Shown piece after piece: positions 50,441 to 59,179 of a DNA stretch of 64,000 bases (position 1 is its first letter; every line of letters starts with the position of its first letter). The stretch covers positions 1-64,000 of the forward strand of contig NZ_JHEI01000138.1 in NCBI RefSeq assembly GCF_001273835.1. The letters are read 5' to 3'. Under the pieces are notes generated by a model. It saw nothing but the letters and a program-made list of their open reading frames with translations, had not been told where the DNA came from and did not search any database. The DNA comes from Leucobacter celer subsp. astrifaciens (GTDB lineage Bacteria; Actinomycetota; Actinomycetes; Actinomycetales; Microbacteriaceae). The translations under genes and the position numbers were made by a program.

Positions 50441-51415
50441 TCACCGCGCCGATCGCTCGCGCGTCCCGTGCGCGGCGATGAGGTCGACCGCCTCGTCCGC
50501 GATACGCGCGTCGACGTCGAGCAGCACGGTGCAGTGCGCGCCCTCCTGCGGAGGAAACCCCCGGTAGACGCCGCGCAGGTCCGCGACGGTCTGGCCGCGA
50601 CCGGGGCCGTCCGTCGTATCCACCTCCACGTTCACCACGGGTGCCAGTCGCACGTCGAGCGCGCCGACCGCGGCGGCAACCGCGAGGGTGTCGTGCATGC
50701 AGCACTGCCACTCCCCGAACACCTCATCGCGGTAGAACTCGCCGTAGCTCTGCATGATGCGTGCGAGGTAGCGGCCGGCCTCGCCGCCGCCGGCCAGGCG
50801 ATCTCGGTGCTCTGGGGTGAGGATCACGTCCATGGTGACGTCGAGCCCGGCCATGACGATGGGCCACGGCGCTCGGAACACGGCGGCGGCCGACTCGGGA
50901 TCCTTGTGGATGTTCGCCTCGGCCACGGGCGTGACGTTGCCCGGGCGGCGCGCGGAACCGCCCATGACGGCGACCCCGGCGACGAGGCTCGGCAGCTCGG
51001 GATCGAGCACGAGCGCGGTCGCGATGTTGGTGAGCGGCCCGACCGGCACGAGCCACACCTCACCCGGATGGGACCGCACCAGGTCGACGATCTGCTGCGC
51101 CGCGGTCGTGCGGGCCGCCGCTCGCACGGGAACGTCATCGCCCGCGCCGCCCTGCCCGTCCGCCCCGTGCACGTGGGTGGCGAACTCGACGTCGCCCCCG
51201 AGCAGCGGACCGGCGGCGCCCTGCGCCACCGGCACATCGCCCCGGTCCACGAGGTCGAGCACCCGTAGCGTGTTGCGCGTCGCCAGCGCCACGTCGACGT
51301 TGCCCCACACCGCGCCCACACCGAGCAGCTCGATCCCGGGATGCAACGCGGCGTACATGATCGCCATCGCGTCGTCCACGCCCGTGTCGCAGTCGAGGAT
51401 CATCTTCGTCGCCAT
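50441..51415 (-). CDS. Nucleoside hydrolase (inosine/uridine-preferring type)
   Basis: This 324-residue enzyme cleaves the N-glycosidic bond of ribonucleosides to a free base and ribose. The N-terminal DCDTGVDDAMAIMYAAL is the hallmark calcium site, with WLVPVGPLTNIATAL and the MHDTLAVAAA segment supplying further ligands. The ATG at 51415 is preferred, giving MATKMILDCDTG; a longer frame to 51532 runs through a palindromic repeat. The released ribose would be phosphorylated by the ribokinase encoded directly downstream. Confidence 0.93.
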   Translation of the reverse strand: MATKMILDCDTGVDDAMAIMYAALHPGIELLGVGAVWGNVDVALATRNTLRVLDLVDRGDVPVAQGAAGPLLGGDVEFATHVHGADGQGGAGDDVPVRAAARTTAAQQIVDLVRSHPGEVWLVPVGPLTNIATALVLDPELPSLVAGVAVMGGSARRPGNVTPVAEANIHKDPESAAAVFRAPWPIVMAGLDVTMDVILTPEHRDRLAGGGEAGRYLARIMQSYGEFYRDEVFGEWQCCMHDTLAVAAAVGALDVRLAPVVNVEVDTTDGPGRGQTVADLRGVYRGFPPQEGAHCTVLLDVDARIADEAVDLIAAHGTRERSAR

Positions 51416-51446
51416 GATCCCCATTCTGCTGCACCGGACGCCCCGG

Positions 51447-51529
51447 GAGTGAGCGCAAAGGGTTCGGGATCCGCGATCCGCGAACCATCTGCGCTCACCC
51501 GTCGTCGCGGAGTGCGCAGATGGTTCGCG
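51447..51529. repeat. Three-arm inverted repeat element
   Basis: Arm 1 (51447-51466, GAGTGAGCGCAAAGGGTTCG), arm 2 (51479-51498, CGCGAACCATCTGCGCTCAC) and arm 3 (about 51512-51529, GTGCGCAGATGGTTCGCG) alternate in orientation. Arm 2 can pair with either arm 1 or arm 3, giving mutually exclusive hairpins. It lies between the SRPBCC gene stop and the nucleoside hydrolase start region. Its arm sequence matches the repeat at 7405-7461. Confidence 0.8.
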
Positions 51530-51574
51530 CATGGAAGCGCTCCTCGGCGGAGGGGCGCCGCGAGCGGCGAACGC

Positions 51575-52567
51575 CTACGCCGCGAGCACCTCGGCCTCGA
51601 GCCGCGCGTAGCCCGTCTCCATGCCGTCGACCATGCCGGTCGCGAGCACCATCTCGCGAATCTCGGCATCGGGATAGGTGATCAGGTAGGCCAGCAGCGT
51701 GCCGCCCTCGACGGGGGTGAGCGTCATCTCGTTGAGCGTCTCGGCGCTCCCCGCCCCGTCCGGATCCTGCGGCGAGACCATGCGCTCGGTCGTCACGAGG
51801 CGGTGCGGAGGCGCGGCCTCGACGACGACCCCGGCGAAGCCGAAGCGGTCTCCGGTCTCGTCGTTCTGCCACTCGGTGCGCAGCGACTGCCCGGGCTCGG
51901 CGCCGAACTCGCACACGGGCATGCTCCACCCGTCGGGCCCCAGCTGCCAGCGGCGCAGCAGCTCGGGATCCGTGTGGGCGCGCCACACCTGATCGACGGT
52001 GCCGCGGATCACCCGCGACACCCTGGCCCGCGTCTCCCCGATCAGCTGCAGCTCGGTTCCGCGCCCGGCGGCGAACGACTCGAGATCCTCGAGCACCGCG
52101 TCGATCTGGCCCATGGCGGCGCTCATGCCCTCCATCATGCCCATCGCCTGCAGCTGCTCGAGTTCCTCGAGCGTGTTGAAGTGGGTCGTGGTAGTGAGTC
52201 GCGAACCGAGCGCGGTCTCGGTGAATTCGAAGACCATGCGCATGTCGGGCAGTTCGGTGTTGGGCGTCCCGTCGTCGTGCGCGAAGCCGTCGGCCACCTC
52301 GAAGCTGCGCCCCTCGTCGACGGCCACCCACTTCCAGTACCCGCAGCTGCGGTCGCCCTCGGGTCCGGTCATGTAGTAGTTGCTGAGGCCGCCGGGGAAG
52401 ACGTCGTGGCGCAGGAAGGTGGCGGGGTACTCCGGCGGCCCCCAGAAGCGCTCGATCTGGCGGGGGTCGGTGTAAGCGTCCCAGAGCCGGCGCACGGGAA
52501 CGGTGAAGTCGGCGGTCACCCGCAGCGTGAGCGCTTCGGGGTCGGTGGTGATGTCGGTGACGGGCAT
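51575..52567 (-). CDS. Tandem SRPBCC/AHSA1 domain protein
   Basis: This 330-residue protein has two START-like AHSA1 domains in tandem. The first (about 10-165) contains LWDAYTDPRQIERFWGPP and the second (about 175-325) VWRAHTDPELLRRWQLGPDGWSM. These helix-grip folds bind hydrophobic ligands; single-domain members are common partners of ArsR regulators. The gene lies 12 bases behind an ArsR-family gene on the same strand, the usual pairing, and is probably co-transcribed. AAAAGGA precedes the ATG. The ligand is unknown. Confidence 0.9.
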   Translation of the reverse strand: MPVTDITTDPEALTLRVTADFTVPVRRLWDAYTDPRQIERFWGPPEYPATFLRHDVFPGGLSNYYMTGPEGDRSCGYWKWVAVDEGRSFEVADGFAHDDGTPNTELPDMRMVFEFTETALGSRLTTTTHFNTLEELEQLQAMGMMEGMSAAMGQIDAVLEDLESFAAGRGTELQLIGETRARVSRVIRGTVDQVWRAHTDPELLRRWQLGPDGWSMPVCEFGAEPGQSLRTEWQNDETGDRFGFAGVVVEAAPPHRLVTTERMVSPQDPDGAGSAETLNEMTLTPVEGGTLLAYLITYPDAEIREMVLATGMVDGMETGYARLEAEVLAA

Positions 52568-52579
52568 GATGCGTCCTTT

Positions 52580-52927
52580 TCAGTAGTCGTCTTCGCTGGC
52601 GAACATGGCGTCGAGTCGATCGACGCGGCCGCGCCAGATCTGCTCGAAGTAGCCCAGCAGCTGCTGGGCGCGTCGGATGGTGTCTGGGTTGCCTCGGATG
52701 ATCCGCTCCCTTCCGCGCGGGATCCGCGCTACCAGATCGGCGGCCTCGAGCACGGCGACGTGCTTCTGCACGGCCGCGAACGACATGTCGTAGTCGGCCG
52801 CGAGCTCGGAGATCGAGGCCTCCGCGGTGAGCGTGCGACGCACGATGTCGCGTCGCGTCGCATCGGCCAGGGCGCGGAAGATCCGATTCACCTGCTCGTC
52901 TGAGAGTTCGAGTTTTTGTGAAACCAT
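52580..52927 (-). CDS. ArsR family transcriptional regulator
   Basis: This 115-residue winged-helix repressor has RIFRALADATRRDIVRRTL, SISELAADYDMSFAAVQKHVAVLEAADLV and the wing IPRGRERIIRG. No metal-binding Cys cluster is present, so it belongs to the AHSA1-linked branch rather than to metal sensors. It precedes the SRPBCC gene in an apparent operon. A TAACGT box eight bases before the ATG suggests a leaderless or near-leaderless message. Confidence 0.92.
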   Translation of the reverse strand: MVSQKLELSDEQVNRIFRALADATRRDIVRRTLTAEASISELAADYDMSFAAVQKHVAVLEAADLVARIPRGRERIIRGNPDTIRRAQQLLGYFEQIWRGRVDRLDAMFASEDDY

Positions 52928-53033
52928 TTGGTTGTACGTTACGCGGCGGGCGCTGCCCTGTCAACCCCTTCGGCACGCCTCGTTCGCATCTCCCCCGCGC
53001 CGGCCCGAACGGGTGCGCACGCGACGGGATCCG

Positions 53034-53039
53034 GTAACC
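53034..53039 (+). promoter_or_regulatory. Candidate -10 box of the nagA transcript
   Basis: TAACCT would start a leader about 75 bases long that carries the mini-ORF before nagA. No good -35 box was seen. Confidence 0.35.
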
Positions 53040-53093
53040 TGACCCCAGCGCCGGATGGGCCACACGGGTCAGAGGTGAGAGGAAGCAGAGACG

Positions 53094-53123
53094 ATGGATC
53101 GCGACGAACGGCGGGCACGATGA
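53094..53123 (+). CDS. Candidate nine-codon leader ORF overlapping nagA
   Basis: ATG at 53094, behind a strong GAGAGGAAG box, opens a nine-codon frame reading MDRDERRAR. Its TGA overlaps the nagA ATG (ATGA). nagA itself has no good ribosome binding site. Translation of the mini-ORF could therefore deliver ribosomes to nagA by coupling. Whether it is translated is unknown. Confidence 0.4.
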   Translation: MDRDERRAR

Positions 53124-54274
53124 CCGCCACGCTCATCCACTCCGTCGAGCTCGTGTCCGACGGTCGCCGATCCTCGGACGCCTGGGTGCTGTTCGACGGC
53201 GGCACCGTGCGCGAGATCGGTACCGGCGGGAGCTGGCGACGGACGGCGGATCCCGGCGGCACCGAAGTGCTCGACGGCACCGGCCTGATCCTCACCCCCG
53301 GATTCATCGACCTGCACATGCACGGCGGCGGAGGCCGCTCGAACGAGGACGGCGCCGCCGCGATCCGCGCCTCACTCGCCGCGCACCGGGCGCACGGCAC
53401 CACCCGCGCGGTGCTGTCGTTCGTGAGCGACCGTCCCGCGGCCCTGCTCCCCCGCCTCGCAGAGGTCGCCGAGCTGGTCGGCACAGATCCGTCGGTGCTC
53501 GGCAGCCACCTCGAGGGGCCGTTCCTCTCCGAGCAGTATCGCGGCGCGCACGATCCCGCGCTGCTGACGCACCCGGCCGCGCACGACCTCGACGCGCTGC
53601 TCGAGGCCGCGCAGGGCACGCTGCGGCAGGTCACACTGGCACCCGAGCTGCCCGGCTCGGCCGCGGCGATCCCGCGCCTCGTCGACGCGGGCACGGCCGT
53701 GGCGGTGGGACACACGAGCGCCGACTACGAGACCGCGCGCGACGCGTTCGCCGCGGGAGCCAGCATCCTCACGCACACCTTCAACGCCATGCCGCCGCTG
53801 CACCACCGCGAGCCGGGACCCATCGGCGCCGCCTTCGCCGTCCCGCACGTGACCCTCGAACTCATCAACGACGGGCTGCACGTGCACCCCGCGCTCGCGA
53901 GGCTGCTGTTCACGCAGGCTCCGGGGCGGGTCGCCCTCATCACCGACGCGATGGCCGCGGCATGCTCGCACGACGGAGACTACGTGCTCGGTTCGCTCGC
54001 GGTGACCGTGCGCGACGGGGTGGCGCGGCTGCGGGCAGCGGGCACGATCGCCGGCTCCACACTCACCCTCGACGCGGCGCTGCGGCAGTCGGTCGCGGCG
54101 TGCGGAGTCGAGCTGGCCGACGCCGTGCTCGCGCTCACCGCGACGCCGGCCGCGGCGATCGGACGAAGCGGGGATCTCGGCAGCCTGCGCCCCGGCTTCG
54201 CCGCCGACGCCGTGCTGCTCGATCGCGACCTGACCGTGCGGCGGGTATGGCTCGCCGGTCGCTCGTCCGGCTGA
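53120..54274 (+). CDS. nagA: N-acetylglucosamine-6-phosphate deacetylase
   Basis: This 384-residue amidohydrolase removes acetate from GlcNAc-6-P to give glucosamine-6-P for NagB. Key motifs are PGFIDLHMHGGGG, LGSHLEGPFLSEQYRGAHDP (metal Glu), AVGHTSADYE and THTFNAMPPLHHREPG (His ligands and substrate loop), LINDGLHVHP, and LITDAMAA with the catalytic Asp. The ATG at 53120 lacks its own ribosome binding site and overlaps a nine-codon ORF. The gene is alone here, 23-33 kb from the nagB, transport and kinase genes it serves. Confidence 0.95.
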   Translation: MTATLIHSVELVSDGRRSSDAWVLFDGGTVREIGTGGSWRRTADPGGTEVLDGTGLILTPGFIDLHMHGGGGRSNEDGAAAIRASLAAHRAHGTTRAVLSFVSDRPAALLPRLAEVAELVGTDPSVLGSHLEGPFLSEQYRGAHDPALLTHPAAHDLDALLEAAQGTLRQVTLAPELPGSAAAIPRLVDAGTAVAVGHTSADYETARDAFAAGASILTHTFNAMPPLHHREPGPIGAAFAVPHVTLELINDGLHVHPALARLLFTQAPGRVALITDAMAAACSHDGDYVLGSLAVTVRDGVARLRAAGTIAGSTLTLDAALRQSVAACGVELADAVLALTATPAAAIGRSGDLGSLRPGFAADAVLLDRDLTVRRVWLAGRSSG

Positions 54275-54317
54275 ACAACCCCGATCCTGCGCGGCGCAGC
54301 GTCGCCCCGCGATCCGT

Positions 54318-54998
54318 CTAGGACGCTTCGGGGTCGATCGCCTCTGGATCCCGGCCCGCCCGCCTACGACGCGCGTTGCGCACGAGCCGCGCGATCACGA
54401 ACCACAACAGGAGCAGCAGGACCACGACCACGATGAGATCGGAGAGCAGGCCGCTCCACTGCTCGAGTATCGGCTTGATGGCCGGCCCGAAGACGAAACC
54501 GAGTCCGATCCAGATGCCGTTCCAGACTCCGGAACCGAGAAGCGTATACAGGCTGAACTTCACGAGAGACATGCGCTCGATGCCAGCCGGAATCGAGATG
54601 AAGGATCGCACGAGCGGCACGCAGCGGCCGACGAGCACCGCAGTGCCTCCCCAGCGAGTGAAGAAGGCCTCCGCCCGGTCGAAGTCGTCGTGGTCCATGA
54701 GCGGGATCTTGCCCACCACCCACCGTGTGCGTTCTCGCCCGAACACAGCGCCGATCGCGTACCATACCCAAGCACCGACGAGCGCACCGAGCGTCGCCAT
54801 GAACCAGGCCAGCCAGAAGTTCAACCGCCCGTCATAGGCGAGAAATCCGGCCCCTGGCAGGAGCGCCTCCGACGGGATTGGTGGGATGAACGTCTCGAGG
54901 AACACCGCGATGCCCACTCCGAACTCACCGATCGTCTCCATCAGGGTGAGGATCCAGCCGACGAGGCCTTCGTACTCTGCGCCGGGGTGAGTCTCCAT
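54318..54998 (-). CDS. DedA family membrane protein
   Basis: This 226-residue protein has the DedA/VTT fold: the re-entrant helix region FLETFIPPIPSEALLPGAGFLAY, the GALVGAWVWYAIGAVFGRERTRW segment, and the conserved GRCVPLVRSFISIPAG motif with essential Arg. Members are lipid carriers or scramblases; recent work assigns undecaprenyl phosphate recycling to this superfamily. The ATG at 54998 is seven bases downstream of TAGTGT, so the message is leaderless; an in-frame ATG at 55007 lies inside that box and is unlikely. Confidence 0.93.
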   Translation of the reverse strand: METHPGAEYEGLVGWILTLMETIGEFGVGIAVFLETFIPPIPSEALLPGAGFLAYDGRLNFWLAWFMATLGALVGAWVWYAIGAVFGRERTRWVVGKIPLMDHDDFDRAEAFFTRWGGTAVLVGRCVPLVRSFISIPAGIERMSLVKFSLYTLLGSGVWNGIWIGLGFVFGPAIKPILEQWSGLLSDLIVVVVLLLLLWFVIARLVRNARRRRAGRDPEAIDPEAS

Positions 54999-55302
54999 CC
55001 GAAGCACACTAGCATCCGGACCACTTGCGAAACGGTGAAGTCCCCGGGCAGCCGCCGGCCCCTCGGGCGCAGGGGCGGTCGGCCGGTGCGATATGTCCCA
55101 CTGTTGCGCATCAAATGAGATCCGAGGCCCATGATGTAGTGTTCATTGAAAGTCCTGGCGATGAAGTCAGTCCGTTCGCACTGAGCCGCCCGAGTCCAGA
55201 GTTGAGCCACGTCCCACCGCATATGCACTCTCCACATGCCCCCAGCAGCGCCCCGAGCGCTTCGGATGCTGGCACGCGCAAGAAAACCATGCGCTGAGGA
55301 TC
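54999..55302. other. 304-base divergent region dedA/LuxR
   Basis: TAGTGT at 55006-55011 (minus) is the -10 box of the leaderless dedA transcript. Another TAGTGT at about 55137 (plus) could serve the LuxR gene. A GC-rich CCGGCC/GGCCGG repeat lies between. No further gene is supported. Confidence 0.5.
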
Positions 55303-57987
55303 GTGGCAGTGCTCATTCTGGACCGGACCGACCTGCTCGCGCAGATCACCGAGAGCGTCGAACGCTCACGGGTGACCCTGCTGTGCGCCCCGGCCGGGTA
55401 CGGCAAGACGACCGCCATCACTCGGTGGTCGAGTGGACGCGACGAGCGGTCCCTCTGGATCGGCTGTGCCGCGGCGAACGCGGAGACGCTGTGGAAGTAC
55501 GTCGCCCAGCGCCTCTCCAAGACGCTCGACGCCGAGATCCCGACTCCGGACTTCCCGCTCAGCTCCGTGCGCGAGCTCATCACCGCGATCGACCGGCCCC
55601 TCACCCTGGTGTTCGACGACTACCACCACGTCACCACTCCCCAGAACGATCAGCTGATCGCCGAACTCGCCGAGGGCAACCCGCTGATCACCCTCATCGT
55701 TCTCGCCCGGCGCGTGCGCGTGCTCAACGGCCCGCTCGTGACCAGCCGCACTCCGGTGCGCGTCTTCGATGCCCACGATCTCGCCTTCAGCCCGGAGGAG
55801 GCCCGCGAACTCGCCTCGATGTACCGGCTCCGCGACGACGGCCGCTTGCGCTCAGCGCTGCGCGACGCCGCCGGCTGGCCGCTCGCCACGCGCGCGGCGC
55901 TGGGGCCGGCGCATGCGCTCGACGGAGCGGAGGTGGAGCCGGGATCCGCCACCGCCGACCGTATCGAGAGCATCGACCCGCGCGTCGAGCTGAGCCGCTT
56001 CGCGCTGAACCACCTCGAGATCGTCAGCGACACCGGTCGCCGTATCCTGCTGGCCGCCTCGCTGCTCGATGGGATCTCCTTCCGCCTGCTCGAGCAGTTC
56101 ACCGGGGTGGTCGGCCCACGACTCCGGGAGACCGTGCACCAGCTCCTGGAACTCGGTGTGCTCACCTCCGCGAGCGACGGATCCGGCACCGAGTTCCACT
56201 GCCACCCCGCGGTACGGCCCACGTTCGCCCTGCGCTCCGAGCGATCGCTCTCGCCCGAGGAGCGGGCCGGGCTGCTGCGCGGCCGCGCTGCGGAACTCGA
56301 CCACGTCGCCCCCTTCTCGGCGTTCAAGCTCTACTGCGCCGTCGCGGATCACGACCGGGCCGAATCGCTGCTCATCCGCAGCTTCGTGATCCTGACCGAC
56401 GAGGCCGAGGAGATCCTCCCGTACCTGCGCGGCCTCCCCGAGACGGTGCTGGCCGCCCACCCCGCGTACGTCTCGGCGAGGCTGTTCCTCGAAACCGGGG
56501 ACCCGAGCGTGCCGTCGAGCACCCTCGCCCGCCTGTTCGAGCTGATGCGAATCGGCGTGCAGGCGCGTCTCGCCGCCGCGGACGGCGACGCAGCGAACCT
56601 TCCGATCGAGCAGCACCTGGCCACCATCGCCCAGCACATGGCGCTCTCCCGGCTGGCGGGCGACCTCGATGCGGCATACGACAGCGCCCGCGCCCTCGAG
56701 GATCGCATCGCGTCGACGACCTCGCTGGAGGTCTCCGAGACGGTCAAGCTCACCGAGACCGCGAACACCGCACCGGCACCGGGGGCGGCGCCGATCTACT
56801 ACCGGGAGATCGCGCTCACCGCCCTGGGCGTCGGCGACCTCGAGGGGGCCCGCCGCAACTGGGACCGACTGCTCGCGCACGCGGACGCGGCGCTCGAGAA
56901 GCCTCTCGACGACCACCTGCGGGACGCGGCGCGCACCGTCAGCGGAAAGCTCTCCGGCCAGCGCTGGCGGCTTGCGGCGCTGAACGGCCTGGCGTTCACC
57001 GCGATGATGGACGGCCGTATGGCGCTGTGCGCGGAACTGCTCTCCGAGTGCGACGCGTTCAGCGAGGCGACCGGCGCTACCGCGCCCGCCTCCACCTGGG
57101 TGGTCGGCGAGATCGCCCGCGCGCACCTCGCCTACGAGCTCAACGACGACTCGCTCCTCAGGCGCGCGCTCGAGCGCTTGACCCCGCTGCGGGATCGCAT
57201 CGAGGCATGGCCGATGCTGCTGATCGGCGAGGCCGAGGTGGTGAGAGCCCAGCGCGGCGTCGAGTGGGCGATGGTGCAGGTCCAGGCGATGTTCGATCGT
57301 GACGGGCGGAACCCGCGGCACGAGACGCGGATGTGGCGCCAGTGCGTCGGGAGCTACCGGGCGATGCTCAGCACCGCGCGCGGAGATCTCGCCGGCGCCG
57401 CCGAACTGCTCGCCGCGCTCGACCCCGATGCGGCGAGCACCGGGCTCGAACGCGCGCGCCTCGCCCACTTCGCGCTCGATGACATGCAGGCGCTGCTCCT
57501 GGTGCAGCAGATCAGCGGCACCATCACCGTGCGGCAGCAGACGGACCGCGCCCTCATCACGGCTGTCGCCGCGTGGGGCTGCGGGCGAACCCGGGAAGCG
57601 GTCGACGCGTTCGCCGCGGCCGCCGAGCTCATGCGGGAGCACCGGCTGACCTCGCTGCTGCGGGGCCTGCCGCACGAAAGCCTCCGCGCCCTCGCCGAGG
57701 CGGCGCGCGATGCGGGCGTCTGCGATCTCCTCCCGGAGCTCGAGGCCGTACCGACGGCTGCGCGCTGCCGCCGGTACGAGCGGCTCACCGAAATGGAGCT
57801 GCGCACGCTCGAGGCGGTCGCCGTGCACAGGTCCATCGGCAGCACCGCCGAGGCGCTCTTCGTCACCTCCGCGACCGTGAAGAAGCACCTCAACGCCGTC
57901 TACCGCAAACTGCAGTCGCGGGGCAGAGAAGAGGCGATCCTCCAGGCGACCCGCATGGGCCTCCTCTCCGCCGCACCGGCCGAGTGA
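55303..57987 (+). CDS. MalT-like LuxR family ATP-dependent regulator
   Basis: This 894-residue STAND-type regulator has a canonical Walker A APAGYGKTT (residues 29-37) and Walker B-like LTLVFDDYHHV (about residues 100-110). A winged-helix and TPR-like repeat region (about 250-820) is followed by a C-terminal LuxR helix-turn-helix (about 830-890) containing STAEALFVTSATVKKHLNAVYRKLQ. It should oligomerise on ATP and inducer binding and activate target promoters. GTG 55303 is preceded only by a weak GAGGA. No target is evident from its neighbours (dedA upstream, folD downstream convergent). Confidence 0.9.
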   Translation: MAVLILDRTDLLAQITESVERSRVTLLCAPAGYGKTTAITRWSSGRDERSLWIGCAAANAETLWKYVAQRLSKTLDAEIPTPDFPLSSVRELITAIDRPLTLVFDDYHHVTTPQNDQLIAELAEGNPLITLIVLARRVRVLNGPLVTSRTPVRVFDAHDLAFSPEEARELASMYRLRDDGRLRSALRDAAGWPLATRAALGPAHALDGAEVEPGSATADRIESIDPRVELSRFALNHLEIVSDTGRRILLAASLLDGISFRLLEQFTGVVGPRLRETVHQLLELGVLTSASDGSGTEFHCHPAVRPTFALRSERSLSPEERAGLLRGRAAELDHVAPFSAFKLYCAVADHDRAESLLIRSFVILTDEAEEILPYLRGLPETVLAAHPAYVSARLFLETGDPSVPSSTLARLFELMRIGVQARLAAADGDAANLPIEQHLATIAQHMALSRLAGDLDAAYDSARALEDRIASTTSLEVSETVKLTETANTAPAPGAAPIYYREIALTALGVGDLEGARRNWDRLLAHADAALEKPLDDHLRDAARTVSGKLSGQRWRLAALNGLAFTAMMDGRMALCAELLSECDAFSEATGATAPASTWVVGEIARAHLAYELNDDSLLRRALERLTPLRDRIEAWPMLLIGEAEVVRAQRGVEWAMVQVQAMFDRDGRNPRHETRMWRQCVGSYRAMLSTARGDLAGAAELLAALDPDAASTGLERARLAHFALDDMQALLLVQQISGTITVRQQTDRALITAVAAWGCGRTREAVDAFAAAAELMREHRLTSLLRGLPHESLRALAEAARDAGVCDLLPELEAVPTAARCRRYERLTEMELRTLEAVAVHRSIGSTAEALFVTSATVKKHLNAVYRKLQSRGREEAILQATRMGLLSAAPAE

Positions 57988-57992
57988 CCGCC

Positions 57993-58140
57993 AAACGCTA
58001 CGCGTTTGCCGACCGCTCGAAAACTCCGGCAGTAGCCGGAGGCCGAGTGCTCACGAACGCTTCGCGTCCGTTTCGCGCTCGAAAAATCCGCCTGTGGGCG
58101 GAGGCCGAGTGCTCACGAACGCTTCGCGTCCGTTTCGCGC
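57993..58140. repeat. 62-bp tandem duplication including the folD 3' end
   Basis: Two units, 58015-58076 and 58077-58138, are nearly identical over a shared 44-base core, and the second contains the last codons and stop of folD. Each unit also carries a short hairpin: TCCGGC-AGTA-GCCGGA in the first and TCCGCC-TGTG-GGCGGA in the second. On the minus strand each is followed by a T-rich stretch, so each is a terminator for folD. The stem bases differ in a compensated manner. A degenerate further unit may begin at about 57993 (AAACGCTACGCGTTT). Confidence 0.85.
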
Positions 58141-59006
58141 TCGGCCATCTCAACCACGTTCTTGAGCAGCAGGGCGCGCGTCATCGGCCCGACCCCGCCC
58201 GGGTTCGGCGAGATCCAACCCGCGACCTCGGCCACCGCCGGATCCACGTCCCCCACGACCCGGCTCTTGCCGGTCTCGGGATCCGTCTTGCGCGAGACGC
58301 CCACGTCGAGCACGATCGCGCCCGGCTGCACGTCCTCGGCCCTGACGATGCCCTCGACGCCGGCCGCGGCCACGATCACATCGGCGCGCCGCAGTTCGGC
58401 GCTCAGGTCCCGCGTACCCGTGTGGGTGAGGATCACGGTCGCGTTGTACTCACGGCGCGTGAGCAGCGGACCGATGGGGCGCCCCACGGTCACACCGCGA
58501 CCCACGACCACCACGCGCTTGCCGGCCCACGAGAGGCCGTTGCGCTCCACCAGCTCGATCACACCGCGCGGCGTGCACGGCAGCGGGCTGGTGATCTCGG
58601 AGTTGGCGTTGAGCACGAGGCGTCCGAGGTTGGTGGGGTGCAGCCCGTCGGCGTCCTTGTCCGGATCGATGCGCTCGAGGATGCGATCAGTGTCGATGTG
58701 CTTCGGCAGCGGCAGCTGCACGATGTACCCGGTGCACTCGGGGTCGGCGTTGAGCTCGTCGAGCACCGCCTCGAGCTCCTCCTGCGACACCGTCTCGGGC
58801 AGCTCCCGCTTGATCGACGCGATCCCCACCTCGGCGCAGTCGCGGTGCTTGCCCGCGACGTACCACTGCGATCCGGGATCCTCGCCCACCAGCACGGTCG
58901 CGAGGCCCGGCACGACACCGCGCTCGGCCAGGGCCGCGACCCGCTGCGCGAGTTCCTGCTTGATCGCCGCAGCAGCGGCCTTTCCGTCGAGTTTCTGTGC
59001 AGTCAT
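58113..59006 (-). CDS. folD: Methylenetetrahydrofolate dehydrogenase/cyclohydrolase
   Basis: This 297-residue bifunctional enzyme converts 5,10-methylene-THF to 10-formyl-THF with NADP. Family motifs are [14 protein letters not shown] (catalytic Lys), [41 protein letters not shown] (nucleotide loop, here GRGVTVG where GRSxxVG is usual) and [17 protein letters not shown] 59006 has GGAG upstream. It follows glyA on the same strand; the two with divergent purU make a one-carbon cluster. Its last codons lie within a tandemly duplicated unit, and the final residues [10 protein letters not shown] come from that unit. Confidence 0.95.
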   Translation of the reverse strand: MTAQKLDGKAAAAAIKQELAQRVAALAERGVVPGLATVLVGEDPGSQWYVAGKHRDCAEVGIASIKRELPETVSQEELEAVLDELNADPECTGYIVQLPLPKHIDTDRILERIDPDKDADGLHPTNLGRLVLNANSEITSPLPCTPRGVIELVERNGLSWAGKRVVVVGRGVTVGRPIGPLLTRREYNATVILTHTGTRDLSAELRRADVIVAAAGVEGIVRAEDVQPGAIVLDVGVSRKTDPETGKSRVVGDVDPAVAEVAGWISPNPGGVGPMTRALLLKNVVEMAERETDAKRS

Positions 59007-59027
59007 CTCTAGCTCCTTCACACGTCA

Positions 59028-59140
59028 TCCTGCGGGAGCGCAGGGAGTCGCAGGATCCCACTCGAGTAGAGAGCGAGATCCTGCGACTCCCCGGCCCAGT
59101 AGGGCCGCCGCGAAATGCGAGAAACGCTGACGCGTTTCTC
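59028..59140. repeat. Alternating inverted repeats between glyA and folD
   Basis: GGGAGTCGCAGGATC (59043-59057) pairs exactly with 59077-59091. An extra ATCCTGCG at 59028-59035 can pair with the same middle arm, giving alternative hairpins. Separately GAGAAACGC-TGAC-GCGTTTCTC (59119-59140) is a perfect stem 40 bases after the glyA stop. The latter is the more likely glyA terminator; the former lies just before the folD start and may affect its translation. Confidence 0.75.
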
Positions 59141-59179
59141 CTCCAGCATTATCACGCGCACAGGATGACGACGGGTGAT

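Noticed and set aside
51447..51529. CRISPR-like repeats
   Set aside because: The repeats alternate in orientation, occur only three times and lack spacers of constant length; no cas genes are present.
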